From: Enterobacterales bacterium CwR94 | GTDB taxonomy: Bacteria; Pseudomonadota; Gammaproteobacteria; Enterobacterales; Enterobacteriaceae | Direction: 5' to 3' | NCBI GenBank assembly: GCA_002837195.1 | Contig: KZ478060.1 | Span: 284,130 to 348,129 of the forward strand | DNA length: 64,000 bases | Shown here: positions 25,062-33,593 of the stretch, piece after piece | Position numbering within the stretch: the first letter of the stretch is position 1 | Layout: every line of letters starts with the position of its first letter | Notes under the pieces: generated by a model | What the model saw: the letters and a program-made list of their open reading frames with translations, nothing else | Databases searched by the model: none | What the model was told of the DNA's origin: nothing | Made by a program: the position numbers and the translations under genes

Positions 25062-25955
25062 TTAGGATTTGCTGATTTCACATTTCCTGATTTCATATTG
25101 GTGTTGGTTATTGTCGATTTTATCGACCAGTATCAGCTCATATCTGTCATCAAGATAAATCACACCTTCTCCATTGCTCACATTTGAACAAATGGAACGG
25201 GCGTTGAAATCGACAGTGGAGGCGACGTTTTTAACCAGATCTTTTCCATTGGATAGCATCAAAATACTAAAGACCATCAGGCAGAATGATGCCAGGAAAC
25301 TATTTAATACAAAGAAGGAATCGCTTTTTTCACTCTCTCTTTTTCTGAATAGATTACTGTAATGAAAAAGTGGAAACAGGCTAATAATAGTGAGTGCGGG
25401 TGATATAATGGTCGCGATAGCAATTATTTTTGTGAATAAAAAATGGTGTGCGTCAACAGAAAAAATATCATTGATCAGTATGTTACTTTTATATCCGGTG
25501 TAGTACAAGAAAACGAATGAAAGGATGGCTCCAACAGCAGCCTTTTCCCAGTTATTTCCATCCATTTTTTTATGGATGAGCGTGATCAAGGGAACAAACA
25601 CGGTATAGAGGCAAAATAACCCTCCTAGTATTGCTAACCATGAAAAAAATGGGAAAAACACCATCAGGCTGGAGGATAACAGAAAAAGAACAATCCCTGC
25701 TATTCCTGCTATTCCTGATATTTCTGAAAAGGTATATTTAAATATGCCATCTTTGAAAAATGCAACCGAGAAGAGTAGAGTGAATATAATGAAGACTGAT
25801 ATCAGTAAAATGGTTTGTATTAATGCGAAAATGTGAGTGTGTTTTTCAAGCCACTGAATGTGTAATCCAAAAATAAGGGGTATTTCTGATAAAAGAAGGG
25901 CGACGGGACCCGCTAAAAAGAAAAGTACAAAAACAAACATTCCGAGTTTTCGCAT
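25062..25955 (-). CDS. Unrecognised AT-rich polytopic membrane protein
   Basis: I do not recognise this 297-residue protein. It has about seven hydrophobic helices, including an N-terminal one (MFVFVLFFLAGPVALLLSEI), then GIAGIVLFLLSSSLMVFFPF and others, and ends with a charged tail VDKIDNNQHQYEIRKCEISKS that probably forms a small soluble domain. The gene is visibly much more AT-rich and uses more AAA/ATA/TTT codons than the housekeeping genes, a sign of horizontal acquisition. AGGAATAATC precedes the start. It may be an operon partner of the 25994-26530 gene. Confidence 0.55.
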   Translation of the reverse strand: MRKLGMFVFVLFFLAGPVALLLSEIPLIFGLHIQWLEKHTHIFALIQTILLISVFIIFTLLFSVAFFKDGIFKYTFSEISGIAGIAGIVLFLLSSSLMVFFPFFSWLAILGGLFCLYTVFVPLITLIHKKMDGNNWEKAAVGAILSFVFLYYTGYKSNILINDIFSVDAHHFLFTKIIAIATIISPALTIISLFPLFHYSNLFRKRESEKSDSFFVLNSFLASFCLMVFSILMLSNGKDLVKNVASTVDFNARSICSNVSNGEGVIYLDDRYELILVDKIDNNQHQYEIRKCEISKS

Positions 25956-25993
25956 GATTATTCCTTAAACTATTGTTCATTAAAAATGACATT

Positions 25994-26530
25994 TTATTTT
26001 ATTTTAAAAACTTTAAAGGTCGCAGAGAAAATGCCTGTGCTAAAGATAACCACCTGGAAATCGCCAACGCTAAATGCGCTGCCAGGATCGGCATCTTTGA
26101 TAGTAAATGGCTCTGAGCCTGGGATTAACACCGTTGCAGAAGCTTTATATCGCAACGGACTTCCAGAATAGTGTGTGGCTATCAGCGTAATATCCAGGCT
26201 ACCGTCAAAGAAAACGTCGGTGTTTTGCGTTTGAATTATTCGCTGCTCAGAGGCAAAGCGCTGTGGCGATGGATTATCTGGGTCTGTTTTATTTTCCGCT
26301 TTCTCTGCCTCAGAGGAGATAGCCGGGTTATTGCTTACCGTGGTGGCGAGCTGAAGTTTTAACGAATCAAACTCGTCACGTAATTGAGCAAGGTCATTTC
26401 TGGCGCGATCTCTGTCCTCTTTAACGAACGCAACCAGAGCATCACTTCTGCCGCTGCCCAGTGTGTATCCAAACATCACAAAACCGATTAATGCACCGAG
26501 TTTAGCCACAGAGAGTAATTCACTTCTCAC
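25994..26530 (-). CDS. Unrecognised membrane-anchored coiled-coil protein
   Basis: I do not recognise this 178-residue protein. It starts with GTG and has an N-terminal hydrophobic segment (VAKLGALIGFVMFGYTLGSG), then a coiled-coil-like charged stretch (residues about 30-62, VKEDRDRARNDLAQLRDEFD), a polar linker, and a C-terminal beta-rich domain (VFFDGSLDITLIATHYSGS). The layout is a bitopic protein with a periplasmic or cytoplasmic sensor-like head. It is the first of three minus-strand genes beside the tRNA-Ile2 gene. No homologue comes to mind. Confidence 0.5.
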   Translation of the reverse strand: MRSELLSVAKLGALIGFVMFGYTLGSGRSDALVAFVKEDRDRARNDLAQLRDEFDSLKLQLATTVSNNPAISSEAEKAENKTDPDNPSPQRFASEQRIIQTQNTDVFFDGSLDITLIATHYSGSPLRYKASATVLIPGSEPFTIKDADPGSAFSVGDFQVVIFSTGIFSATFKVFKIK

Positions 26531-26837
26531 TTTCTTATTTCCTTCGTTTTATCTGAATGCGGCCTGACTACGCTATTCTTCGCGAAGCCACTGGCAGGAA
26601 AGTCATCCGCTTTTGCCTGGCGATTACTTTAATTTATTTAATGGACAATATCTATCGTTTAGCGCGGCCTGATGATGGAGAACCATTGATCTGGCGCAGT
26701 AAAGCGACGAATGATAAGCAGCCAGTCACTGGTTGATAAGGTGAGTTGATGTATTGGCGAAACCCGCGTGAAAGCATGATATTCTCGCGAAAATCTTCAG
26801 CGCGGGAGACAAAAAGGGGACATTCAAAAAGTGACAT
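26531..26837. other. Non-genic stretch with a short remnant-like reading frame
   Basis: No full gene is seen. On the plus strand, 26641-26736 reads a 31-codon frame ending DDGEPLIWRSKATNDKQPVT-Gly, and after a TGA-TAA pair the same frame continues open to about 26837. The minus strand is also open for 61 codons at 26652-26837. Either could be the relic of a mobile-element gene next to the tRNA, or chance. The promoter of the minus-strand gene at 26530 must also lie here. Confidence 0.3.
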
Positions 26838-26865
26838 AAAAAAACCACCTGGTAGAAGGTGGTTT
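26838..26865 (-). terminator. Rho-independent terminator of the tRNA gene
   Basis: On the minus strand AAACCACCT and its complement form a perfect 9-bp stem (26842-26850 / 26857-26865) with a six-base loop, followed by a run of seven T residues. It lies 26 bp after the tRNA 3' end. Confidence 0.88.
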
Positions 26866-26891
26866 AATACTTTGATTTTAAAACTAAAATT

Positions 26892-26968
26892 TGGTGGCCC
26901 CTGCTGGACTTGAACCAGCGACCAAGCGATTATGAGTCGCGTGCTCTAACCAACTGAGCTAAGGGGCC
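26892..26968 (-). tRNA. ileX: tRNA-Ile2 (CAU anticodon, ileX-type)
   Basis: The minus strand reads a full 77-base cloverleaf with GGCCCCT acceptor, AGCTCAGTTGGTTAGAGC D-arm, anticodon loop CTCATAA (CAU), GGTTCAAGTCC T-arm, AGGGGCC, discriminator A and encoded CCA. The acceptor and D-arm match the enterobacterial ileX/ileY type whose CAU wobble base is changed to lysidine to read AUA, rather than a methionine tRNA. In E. coli ileX is also close to mug and rpoD. A foreign-looking segment adjoins its 3' end. Confidence 0.92.
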
Positions 26969-26978
26969 GAGGTGCGCA

Positions 26979-27007
26979 AGTATAATGTAACCCCCTGGGA
27001 CAATCCA
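26979..27007 (-). promoter_or_regulatory. Probable sigma-70 promoter of the tRNA gene
   Basis: On the minus strand TGGATT (27002-27007), a 17-bp spacer and TATACT (26979-26984) precede the tRNA, followed by the GC-rich stretch TGCGCACCTC, typical of the discriminator of stringently controlled stable-RNA promoters. Confidence 0.55.
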
Positions 27008-27155
27008 GCGTTTCGCCGCTGACTGATTGTTTTTGCGCCATTTCTCCCGGCCACACCCGGTGCAGTGGAGAAGCACGTAGGCCGTGCACTTTTCTGACGG
27101 TGTGCAAAACTACGGCTTATGCAAATTTGTGTTGCGTTAAGGACGGGAGAAATCT

Positions 27156-27680
27156 GTGACGGCACTGGAACATGACATCACCGATATCCTTGCACCTGCC
27201 TTACGGGTGGTGTTTTGCGGTATCAATCCGGGTAAATCTTCTGCGCATACCGGATTCCATTTTGCCCATCCGGGAAATCGCTTTTGGAAGGTGATTTGGC
27301 ACGCGGGATTTACCGATCGCCTGCTGAAGCCAGAAGAGGAGCGCACGCTATTGGATACCGGCTGTGGGATTACCATGTTGGTGGAGAGACCCACGGTACA
27401 GGCAAATGAACTGAAGGGAACCGAGTTACGTGAAGGCGGGCGACAACTGGCGGATAAAATCCTCACTTACCAACCGCAGGCATTGGCGGTGTTGGGCAAA
27501 GACGCGTTTAAAAAAGCCTTTGGTTTGCCGAAGGTCGAGTGGGGCCGACAGCACATCACTATCGGCACCACAGAGGTATGGGTACTGCCTAATCCCAGCG
27601 GCTTAAACCGGGCTTCGTTGGAAAAAATGGTCGAAGCCTACAGCGAGCTGGATCGCGCACTGGCAACACGGGGCAGATAA
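27156..27680 (+). CDS. mug: G/U mismatch-specific DNA glycosylase
   Basis: This 174-residue enzyme removes uracil or ethenocytosine opposite guanine. The catalytic motif [19 protein letters not shown] (Asn of NPG) and the intercalation loop [11 protein letters not shown] are intact, and the length matches the family. The start is GTG with GGACGGGAG upstream. The position next to the tRNA-Ile2 gene and near rpoD agrees with other Enterobacterales. A hairpin (TGGGCCGA/TCGGCCCA) at about 27683-27702 follows. Confidence 0.95.
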   Translation: MTALEHDITDILAPALRVVFCGINPGKSSAHTGFHFAHPGNRFWKVIWHAGFTDRLLKPEEERTLLDTGCGITMLVERPTVQANELKGTELREGGRQLADKILTYQPQALAVLGKDAFKKAFGLPKVEWGRQHITIGTTEVWVLPNPSGLNRASLEKMVEAYSELDRALATRGR

Positions 27681-27710
27681 AGGTGGGCCGAATTCTCGGC
27701 CCAGCAGCGC

Positions 27711-29570
27711 TTAAAAGGCAAAACAAGAACAACCCAATGCTCCCCAGAACGCATTATCATCCGAGACCGGTACCGAAGAACGACGAGCAATATCATGGCT
27801 ATGCTGATGAACGCCGCAAGGGCCGCTGCATTGGTGCATGGCCATGCCAACGCGGGCATTATGCTGAGGGGGCGCACTGCGATAATGGCCGGGCACGATG
27901 GCCACCGGAGACCATTCTGGCAATACGGGAATAGTCGGTGGTGCCAGCGGGGTAAAGCCACCTGCTGCATAAACAATATCCCCTCCGACCACGGTGAGTA
28001 CCGATTCAATCCCTTTGATCTCTTCTTCACTCACGCTGAAAAAATCTTTGCTGAGGATGGCTAAATCCGCCAGTTGACCCTTTTTGATTTGTCCTTTCTT
28101 GCCTTGTTCGCTGGAGAACCAGGCACTTCCCTGCGTCCAAAGCATTAATGCCGTTTCGCGGTCAAGGCGGGCGTTATCATCATACATGGCCATCCCGCCT
28201 ACCGTGCGACCTGAGACTAACCAGTACAGTGCCGTCCATGGATTGTAGCTGGCAACACGCGTCGCATCGGTGCCGAGACCTACCGGAACGTCTGCGGCTA
28301 ACATCCTGGCGACGGGCGGCGTTTGTTTCACCGCCTCTTTGCCGTAACGGTCGGCAAAGTACTCGCCCTGGAATGCCATGCGATGTTGTACCGCGATGCC
28401 GCCGCCCAGCGCCTTCACGCGCTCGATATTGGCTTCGGTGATGGTTTCTGCGTGGTCAAAAAACCAATGCAAACCATTAAAGGGGATCTCGCGGTTCACT
28501 TTTTCGAATACATCGAGCATGCGAGTAATGGATTCGTTATAAGTCGCGTGTAACCGGAAGGGCCAGCGGTGTTCTACCAGATGGCGCACCACGCGCTCCA
28601 GTTCGTCCTCCATGCCCGGTGCCAGATCGGGGCGAGGTTCCAGAAAATCCTCAAAATCAGCGGCAGAGAACACCAGCATTTCTCCGGCGCCATTGTGACG
28701 ATAGAAATCTGTGCCCTGACCCGGTTTGAGCATGTCGGTCCATTTTTCAAAATCTTCCAGTTCGTGGCCGGGCCTTTGTGTAAATAAATTATAGGCAATC
28801 CACACGGTGAGCTGTTTTTTGGCGTGCAATTCGGCGATAACTTCGTAATCATCTGGATAATTTTGGAAACCGCCACCGGCATCAATAGCGCTCGTCAGAC
28901 CAAGCCGGTTTAATTCACGCATGAATTGACGCGTCGAGTTAATTTGTTGTTCCAGAGGCAGTTTTGGCCCTTTTGCCAGCGTCGCGTACAGCAGCATGGC
29001 ATTGGGACGCGCAATTAACAGACCCGTGGGATTGCCGTTGCTGTCTCGCTGGATCTCACCGCCCGGTGGATTTGGGGTGTCACGCGTGTAACCCACCGTG
29101 CGCAGCGCCGCGCGGTTGAGCAAGGCGCGATCGTAGAGGTGCAGTATGAATACTGGCGTATCCGGTGCGGCATCGTTGATTTCATCCAGTGTTGGCATGC
29201 GGCGTTCAGCAAACTGGAACTCGTTCCAACCGCCGACAACGCGCACCCATTGTGGGCTGGGTGTACGCAGCGCTTGCTCTTTCAGCATGCGTAATGCGTC
29301 GGCGAGTGAAGGCACGCCTTCCCAGCGCAGTTCAAGGTTGTAATTTAAACCGCCGCGAATCAGGTGCAGGTGTGAATCGTTAAGGCCGGGAATGCCGGTT
29401 GCACCTTTCAGATCAACAATCTGCGTCGTTGCGCTGGCGTGTTGCATCACCTCGCTGTCGCTGCCTACGGCCAGAAAGGTGCCATCCTTGATCGCAACCG
29501 CTGTTGCGCGCGGATTCTCGGGATCAACCGTGTGGAATTTGCCATTAGTGAATATCAGTGATGCCGTCAT
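27711..29570 (-). CDS. YtcJ-like metal-dependent amidohydrolase (Amidohydro_3) with Cys/His-rich tail
   Basis: This 619-residue protein has the amidohydrolase plan: N-terminal beta part (IFTNGKFHTVDPENPRATAV), the metal motif GIPGLNDSHLHLIRGG, inner His residues (FRLHATYNESI, HWFFDHAETI) and the catalytic Asp in VPVGLGTDATRVASYNP. The last about 45 residues are rich in Cys and His (MHQCSGPCGVHQHSHD, GALGCSCFAF), a tail that could hold metal. It begins 16 bases after the stop of the ABM-domain gene, so the two form an operon. YtcJ-type enzymes hydrolyse varied N-acyl or cyclic amides; substrate unknown. Confidence 0.85.
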   Translation of the reverse strand: MTASLIFTNGKFHTVDPENPRATAVAIKDGTFLAVGSDSEVMQHASATTQIVDLKGATGIPGLNDSHLHLIRGGLNYNLELRWEGVPSLADALRMLKEQALRTPSPQWVRVVGGWNEFQFAERRMPTLDEINDAAPDTPVFILHLYDRALLNRAALRTVGYTRDTPNPPGGEIQRDSNGNPTGLLIARPNAMLLYATLAKGPKLPLEQQINSTRQFMRELNRLGLTSAIDAGGGFQNYPDDYEVIAELHAKKQLTVWIAYNLFTQRPGHELEDFEKWTDMLKPGQGTDFYRHNGAGEMLVFSAADFEDFLEPRPDLAPGMEDELERVVRHLVEHRWPFRLHATYNESITRMLDVFEKVNREIPFNGLHWFFDHAETITEANIERVKALGGGIAVQHRMAFQGEYFADRYGKEAVKQTPPVARMLAADVPVGLGTDATRVASYNPWTALYWLVSGRTVGGMAMYDDNARLDRETALMLWTQGSAWFSSEQGKKGQIKKGQLADLAILSKDFFSVSEEEIKGIESVLTVVGGDIVYAAGGFTPLAPPTIPVLPEWSPVAIVPGHYRSAPPQHNARVGMAMHQCSGPCGVHQHSHDIARRSSVPVSDDNAFWGALGCSCFAF

Positions 29571-29586
29571 GTCTGTTCTCCAGAAT

Positions 29587-30144
29587 TTAGCCGCGAGGGC
29601 TTAACCAGTGATGTAAATAACGCGTGACCAGAGGCATCCAACAGTAGACCACCAGTGCAACGACACTGGCGTCATACAGTAAATGCCCCCACAGGGTGCC
29701 GGTGCTGGTGGGGAGCAGTTGGCTCCATATGCCGGGCACCAGATTGGTTGAAGGAAAAATAACGGCCAGGGTCACCAGAAACTGCTTCCAGCGTTCAGGG
29801 GCCGGGGAAGCGGGTGTGGCAGGGGTAAACCAGAATGCGGCACCAGGACGGACTTCAATGTGCTCCTGGTCACGCAGTAACGTCGCCAGTGCCGCAATGT
29901 GGGTTTTGCGCTCGGCAGACTGGCTCCATCGATACAGATTATCGACATTATCAAAGCGAATAAGCACGGTGTAGGTGGTTTCGCCGTGCACTGGGCGTAA
30001 GACATTAACGCCCAGATGGCCGGGAAATGCGGCGGCCTGTGGCATGATAATTTCCAGCCAGCGCTCATAATCAGGCTGTTTATCCTGTTTTACGCTGTGC
30101 GTAATCACTAATGTGATGTGTTCAGCCTGATAAGGGGAAGTCAC
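29587..30144 (-). CDS. Antibiotic-biosynthesis-monooxygenase (ABM) domain protein with C-terminal TM helices
   Basis: This 185-residue protein has an ABM/Dabb-type ferredoxin-like domain (about 10-95, HITLVITHSVKQDKQPDYER and FPGHLGVNVLRPV) and two hydrophobic helices in the C-terminal part (QFLVTLAVIFPSTNLVPGIW and ASVVALVVYCWMPLVTRYL). The combination puts a small oxygenase- or scavenger-like domain at the membrane. It is the first gene of the operon with the YtcJ-like amidohydrolase and starts 125 bp from the divergent LysR gene. Confidence 0.8.
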   Translation of the reverse strand: MTSPYQAEHITLVITHSVKQDKQPDYERWLEIIMPQAAAFPGHLGVNVLRPVHGETTYTVLIRFDNVDNLYRWSQSAERKTHIAALATLLRDQEHIEVRPGAAFWFTPATPASPAPERWKQFLVTLAVIFPSTNLVPGIWSQLLPTSTGTLWGHLLYDASVVALVVYCWMPLVTRYLHHWLSPRG

Positions 30145-30190
30145 GGCATGTTCCTTTTACTGTCTTGTCAGCGACGTCGTATTAAGTGAA

Positions 30191-30240
30191 TTGACAATAC
30201 GAAAAGCCGTAGTGGGTTGATAACGGAAAGATTTTGGGGT
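30191..30240 (-). promoter_or_regulatory. LysR-type regulated promoter, copy 1 (ABM-amidohydrolase operon)
   Basis: On the minus strand a -10-like TATTGT (30194-30199) is preceded at 17 bp by TATCAA (30217-30222) and by CTTTCCGT just upstream. The same arrangement recurs at 33594-33640 before the YcaC-like gene: ACAATACG and TGATARCGGAAAGAWTTTG are identical or nearly so and exactly 25 bp apart in both. The weak -35 fits an activator-dependent promoter under the divergent LysR protein. Confidence 0.6.
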
Positions 30241-30269
30241 GTTGTTCAATATTTTTGGGGTGAGAGAAA

Positions 30270-31178
30270 ATGCGGTTAAACCTGGAAGCGTTGCTGATCC
30301 TTGATGCGTTGGATCGTCATGGCACTTTTGCGGCGGCGGCGGCCCGTCTGTTTAAAACGGCTTCGGCACTGAGTTATACGGTGCAGAAAATGGAAAGTGA
30401 TTTGGGGATTACCCTGCTGGATCGTTCAGGACATCGCGCCGTTTTTACGGCGACAGGGCGCTTAATGCTGGATAAAGGGCGCGTGTTACTGCGGGCGGTC
30501 AATGAGCTTGAGCAGCAGGCAAAATACGTTGAAAGCGGATGGGAAAGTACACTGACCATTAGCGTCGATGCCTCCGTGCCCTTTGCGCTGTTAACGCCGC
30601 TGATCGATGCTTTTTATCAGGAGGTTTCCCATACACAACTGCTGTTTCGCCACGATGTGTTGGCCGGATGCTGGGAGGCATTGAATTACGGTGAAGCCGA
30701 TTTGGTTTTTGGCGCGGTGCAAGAGCCGGTCACCCGCAGCGGTATTGGCTGGCTCTCCCTGGGCTGGCTGGATTATGTGTTTGCCGTAGCGCCCCATCAT
30801 CCGTTGGCTTTGCTACCCGAACCCCTACTGCGCGAGCAGATTCGACAATACCGTGCCGTGGTTGTCAAAGATTCATCGCGCCACGGCGTCGGTGTTGATT
30901 TACGTGTGCTGGACGACCAGAAAACGCTGAGCGTGGCTGATTTTCCCTCTAAATTACAGGCTCAGCTTGCCGGATTGGGTTGCGGTTATCTGCCTCGTTA
31001 TATGGCGGCGCCGCATCTGGCCGATGGGACGCTAATTGAACGCCGTTTAGACAGTGAGCCACGTCGCGACCAGGCCTTTTTAGCGTGGAATGAAAATGCG
31101 ACGGGTAATGCGGCGGCATGGTGGCGTGAGCGTTTACAGCATTTTGAGGGGATGCACAGCGTGTATTGTCAGGCGTAA
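30270..31178 (+). CDS. LysR-family transcriptional regulator
   Basis: This 302-residue regulator has the N-terminal winged helix-turn-helix (residues 3-62, RHGTFAAAAARLFKTASALS and ESDLGITLLDRSGHRAVFT) and a periplasmic-binding-like effector domain. It is divergent from the ABM-amidohydrolase operon and lies between that operon and the MFS/YcaC operon. The duplicated operator-like sequence at 30191 and 33594 makes it the probable activator of both. The inducer is unknown. Confidence 0.92.
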   Translation: MRLNLEALLILDALDRHGTFAAAAARLFKTASALSYTVQKMESDLGITLLDRSGHRAVFTATGRLMLDKGRVLLRAVNELEQQAKYVESGWESTLTISVDASVPFALLTPLIDAFYQEVSHTQLLFRHDVLAGCWEALNYGEADLVFGAVQEPVTRSGIGWLSLGWLDYVFAVAPHHPLALLPEPLLREQIRQYRAVVVKDSSRHGVGVDLRVLDDQKTLSVADFPSKLQAQLAGLGCGYLPRYMAAPHLADGTLIERRLDSEPRRDQAFLAWNENATGNAAAWWRERLQHFEGMHSVYCQA

Positions 31179-31199
31179 CCCAGCACGCTGTGCGGTCTC

Positions 31200-32789
31200 T
31201 TACAGTGAGAGATAGTGATGAACGACAGGAGGGTGTTCACCGCGATGAAAGCGGGTCACGCTGCGTTGCAGGTCAGCATCGGCGTGGGAAACCCGCTGAT
31301 GTTGGCGCAAATGTTCATGCCATGATTCAACCAGAAACCACTCCATCAGCTGTTCGGGGTGATCGCTGTGTTCGGTGATCCCCCATGCATAGGCGCCATC
31401 GCGGCGGCGTGCTTGTGAAAGCCGGGTGATCTCCGCCAGGAAAGCCGGGCGATCTTCTGCTGCAATCTGATAGGCAATCTGCACCATTACCGGGCCTTTA
31501 TTCCCTTGCTTTGCGGCGTCGACATCCGGTTCCTCCCAGTGCCCGGAGGGCTGAAGGTCGGCTTCACCGGTGGGCAGTTTGTGTTTCCAGCACCCTAACA
31601 TCGCCACTGTCAGCCCAATGCCCGCCATGATTAAGGTACTTATCAAACCGGTTTGCTGCGCGATAAGCCCCCATAGCAGGCTACCTGCGGCCATGGCACC
31701 GTTAAATACCATGAGATACACCGCGAGCCCGCGGCCGCGAACCCAGTCCGGCAGCACGGCTTGTGCGAGACCGTTGAGCGTCGTGAGGGCAATGATCCAA
31801 CTGATACCCAATACCACCATCAGCAGAACCGCCAGCCATTGCGCAGGCGCCGTTGCTAACAGGATCATCACCAGAGAGGAGAGCAACGCGGAGAGTAATA
31901 TCAGCCGATCGGCGTCAAGTTTTTGCCGCAGGCGTGGCAGAAGCAGTGCACCTGCGATTGCACCGACGCCCACCGCGCCGAGCAGGGCGCCGTAAAACCC
32001 GGCGCTGCCATTCAGCATTTTGCGGGCGACCAGCGGCAATAAGGCCCAAATGGCACTGGCAAAAGCGAAGTAGATTGCCGCACGCAGCAAGACACGGTGG
32101 AGTTCGCCACTGGCTTTTACATAGCGAATGCCCGCCCGAAATGCCCCCAAAAAGTGCTCAGACAAGACGGTTTTCTGTTTCGCTGGACGCGGCCACCACA
32201 GCAGGGCACTGACTACAAATAAATAGCTCAACACGTCCGCACCATAGGTGGCTGCGGCACCTGCGCTGGCCAGCAGTAAGCCGCCGCTGGCGGGGCCTAT
32301 GGCCCGCGCGATGTTGATCCCAAGAGAGTTAAGGGCGACGGCATTGCGTAAATCGTTGCGCGGGACCAACTCCGGCACAATCGCCTGCCACGCTGGCCCC
32401 ATGAGTGCAGCTCCTATCCCGCCGACAAAGGTCAGGGCGATCAGGTATTCAACGGTGAGCAAATTATGGCTGGATAACATTAACAGTGTGCCACTCACGC
32501 CAGCCAGCAACACCTGAACGGCAATAAGCAGTTTGCGGCGATCGAGAATATCGGAAAGCACGCCCGCCGGGAGGGCGAGCAAAAAAATGGGTAAGGTTGC
32601 TGCGGTTTGCATCAGCGCAATCGCCGTTGGATTGGATGACAGCCCTGTGACCAGCCATGAACTGGCAACGTCGCGCATAAAACTGCCCGTATTGCCTAAT
32701 ACGGTGGCTGCCCATATTGTGGCGAATAATCCTTGTTTGAGTGGGGAAAATGCTCCTGCGCTGTTGGGTTTGGCCTCAGTTTGACTCAT
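31200..32789 (-). CDS. MFS transporter (EntS/DUF894-like) with C-terminal ABM domain
   Basis: This 529-residue protein is a 12-helix major facilitator of the EntS/MFS_3 group (LFATIWAATVLGNTGSFMRD; AGVLSDILDRRKLLIAVQV) fused to a soluble C-terminal domain of about 100 residues (VQIAYQIAAEDRPAFLAEIT... VESWHEHLRQHQRVSHAD) of the antibiotic-biosynthesis-monooxygenase/stress-responsive barrel kind. The ATG at 32789 is preferred; one at 32813 would add eight residues. It is probably co-transcribed with the YcaC-like gene 67 bp upstream. It may export a toxic quinone- or siderophore-like compound. Confidence 0.85.
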   Translation of the reverse strand: MSQTEAKPNSAGAFSPLKQGLFATIWAATVLGNTGSFMRDVASSWLVTGLSSNPTAIALMQTAATLPIFLLALPAGVLSDILDRRKLLIAVQVLLAGVSGTLLMLSSHNLLTVEYLIALTFVGGIGAALMGPAWQAIVPELVPRNDLRNAVALNSLGINIARAIGPASGGLLLASAGAAATYGADVLSYLFVVSALLWWPRPAKQKTVLSEHFLGAFRAGIRYVKASGELHRVLLRAAIYFAFASAIWALLPLVARKMLNGSAGFYGALLGAVGVGAIAGALLLPRLRQKLDADRLILLSALLSSLVMILLATAPAQWLAVLLMVVLGISWIIALTTLNGLAQAVLPDWVRGRGLAVYLMVFNGAMAAGSLLWGLIAQQTGLISTLIMAGIGLTVAMLGCWKHKLPTGEADLQPSGHWEEPDVDAAKQGNKGPVMVQIAYQIAAEDRPAFLAEITRLSQARRRDGAYAWGITEHSDHPEQLMEWFLVESWHEHLRQHQRVSHADADLQRSVTRFHRGEHPPVVHHYLSL

Positions 32790-32856
32790 GCTTGCGTCCA
32801 CTCTGTCCGTCAATTTATAAAACGTGCCACCCGTGCGGATGGCAAGTCACTCGCTG

Positions 32857-33498
32857 TTACGCTTTGCGTGCGGGGGCTTTGTGCACCAGTGTGTAGGCAT
32901 AATCGACGCCCATGCCATAAGCACCGCTGTGTTCACGGACTAAGTCCATCACTGGGTCATAGGTTTCTTTGCGTGCCCAGTCGCGTTGGTATTCCAGTAA
33001 AACTTGCTGCCAGGTCACCGGCACGGCTCCGGCTTGTACCATACGGTCAACGGAGCGCTCGTGAGCGTCCACGCTGGTGCCGCCCGACGTATCCGTAACA
33101 ACGTAAACTTCAAAGCCTTCACCCAGGGCCATCAGAGCAGGGAAGGTCAGGCAAACCTCCGTCCACAAGGCCGAAATAATCAGCTTTTTACGCCCGGTAG
33201 CTTTCACGGCCTCAACAAAAGCCGCATCTTCCCAAGAGTTCATTGAGGTGCGTTCAATCGGGGCAACATCAGGATGCACCGCCAATAATTCCGGCCAGAT
33301 GTAGCCGCTGAAACTTTCAGTTTCGACCGAGGTGTAAATCACCGGGACATTGAAAATTTTGCCTGCTTTCGCCAGTGCGACGGTGTTGTTTTTCAGTTGT
33401 TGACGATCGATGTTGGCAACGCCAAAGGACATCTGAGGCTGATGATCGATAAAGATCAGTACTGAGTTCTGTGGGTCCAGCAGTTCGAATTTAGACAT
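32857..33498 (-). CDS. YcaC-like isochorismatase-family hydrolase
   Basis: This 213-residue cytoplasmic enzyme shows Asp in SVLIFIDHQPQMSFGV, Lys in ATGRKKLIISALWTEVC and Cys in the same motif, followed by TDTSGGTSVDAHERS. It resembles E. coli YcaC. The ATG at 33498 has GAGGAAC upstream; the longer frame to 33600 would run through the promoter. It is the first gene of the operon with the MFS-ABM transporter, and a promoter matching the LysR-linked sequence is found 99 bp ahead. Natural substrate unknown. Confidence 0.88.
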   Translation of the reverse strand: MSKFELLDPQNSVLIFIDHQPQMSFGVANIDRQQLKNNTVALAKAGKIFNVPVIYTSVETESFSGYIWPELLAVHPDVAPIERTSMNSWEDAAFVEAVKATGRKKLIISALWTEVCLTFPALMALGEGFEVYVVTDTSGGTSVDAHERSVDRMVQAGAVPVTWQQVLLEYQRDWARKETYDPVMDLVREHSGAYGMGVDYAYTLVHKAPARKA

Positions 33499-33593
33499 GT
33501 GAAGTTCCTCTCGTCGCAGTGTGTTTATCATGTGATGTTGTGTAAGAGCACAGTGATTAACGCGGTTATTCGTGTTGCTCTGTGCTGTTGAAA

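Noticed and set aside
26892-26968. tRNA with CAU anticodon read as tRNA-Met
   Set aside because: The acceptor and D-arm match the ileX/ileY type (GGCCCCTTAGCTCAG), so tRNA-Ile2 with lysidine is the better call.
11000-27000. Second copy of the tRNA-Ile2 3' end as an attachment site for an island
   Set aside because: I looked for a repeat of the GGTTCAAGTCC...GGGGCCACC end to the left of the tRNA and saw none, so integration remains only an inference from composition.
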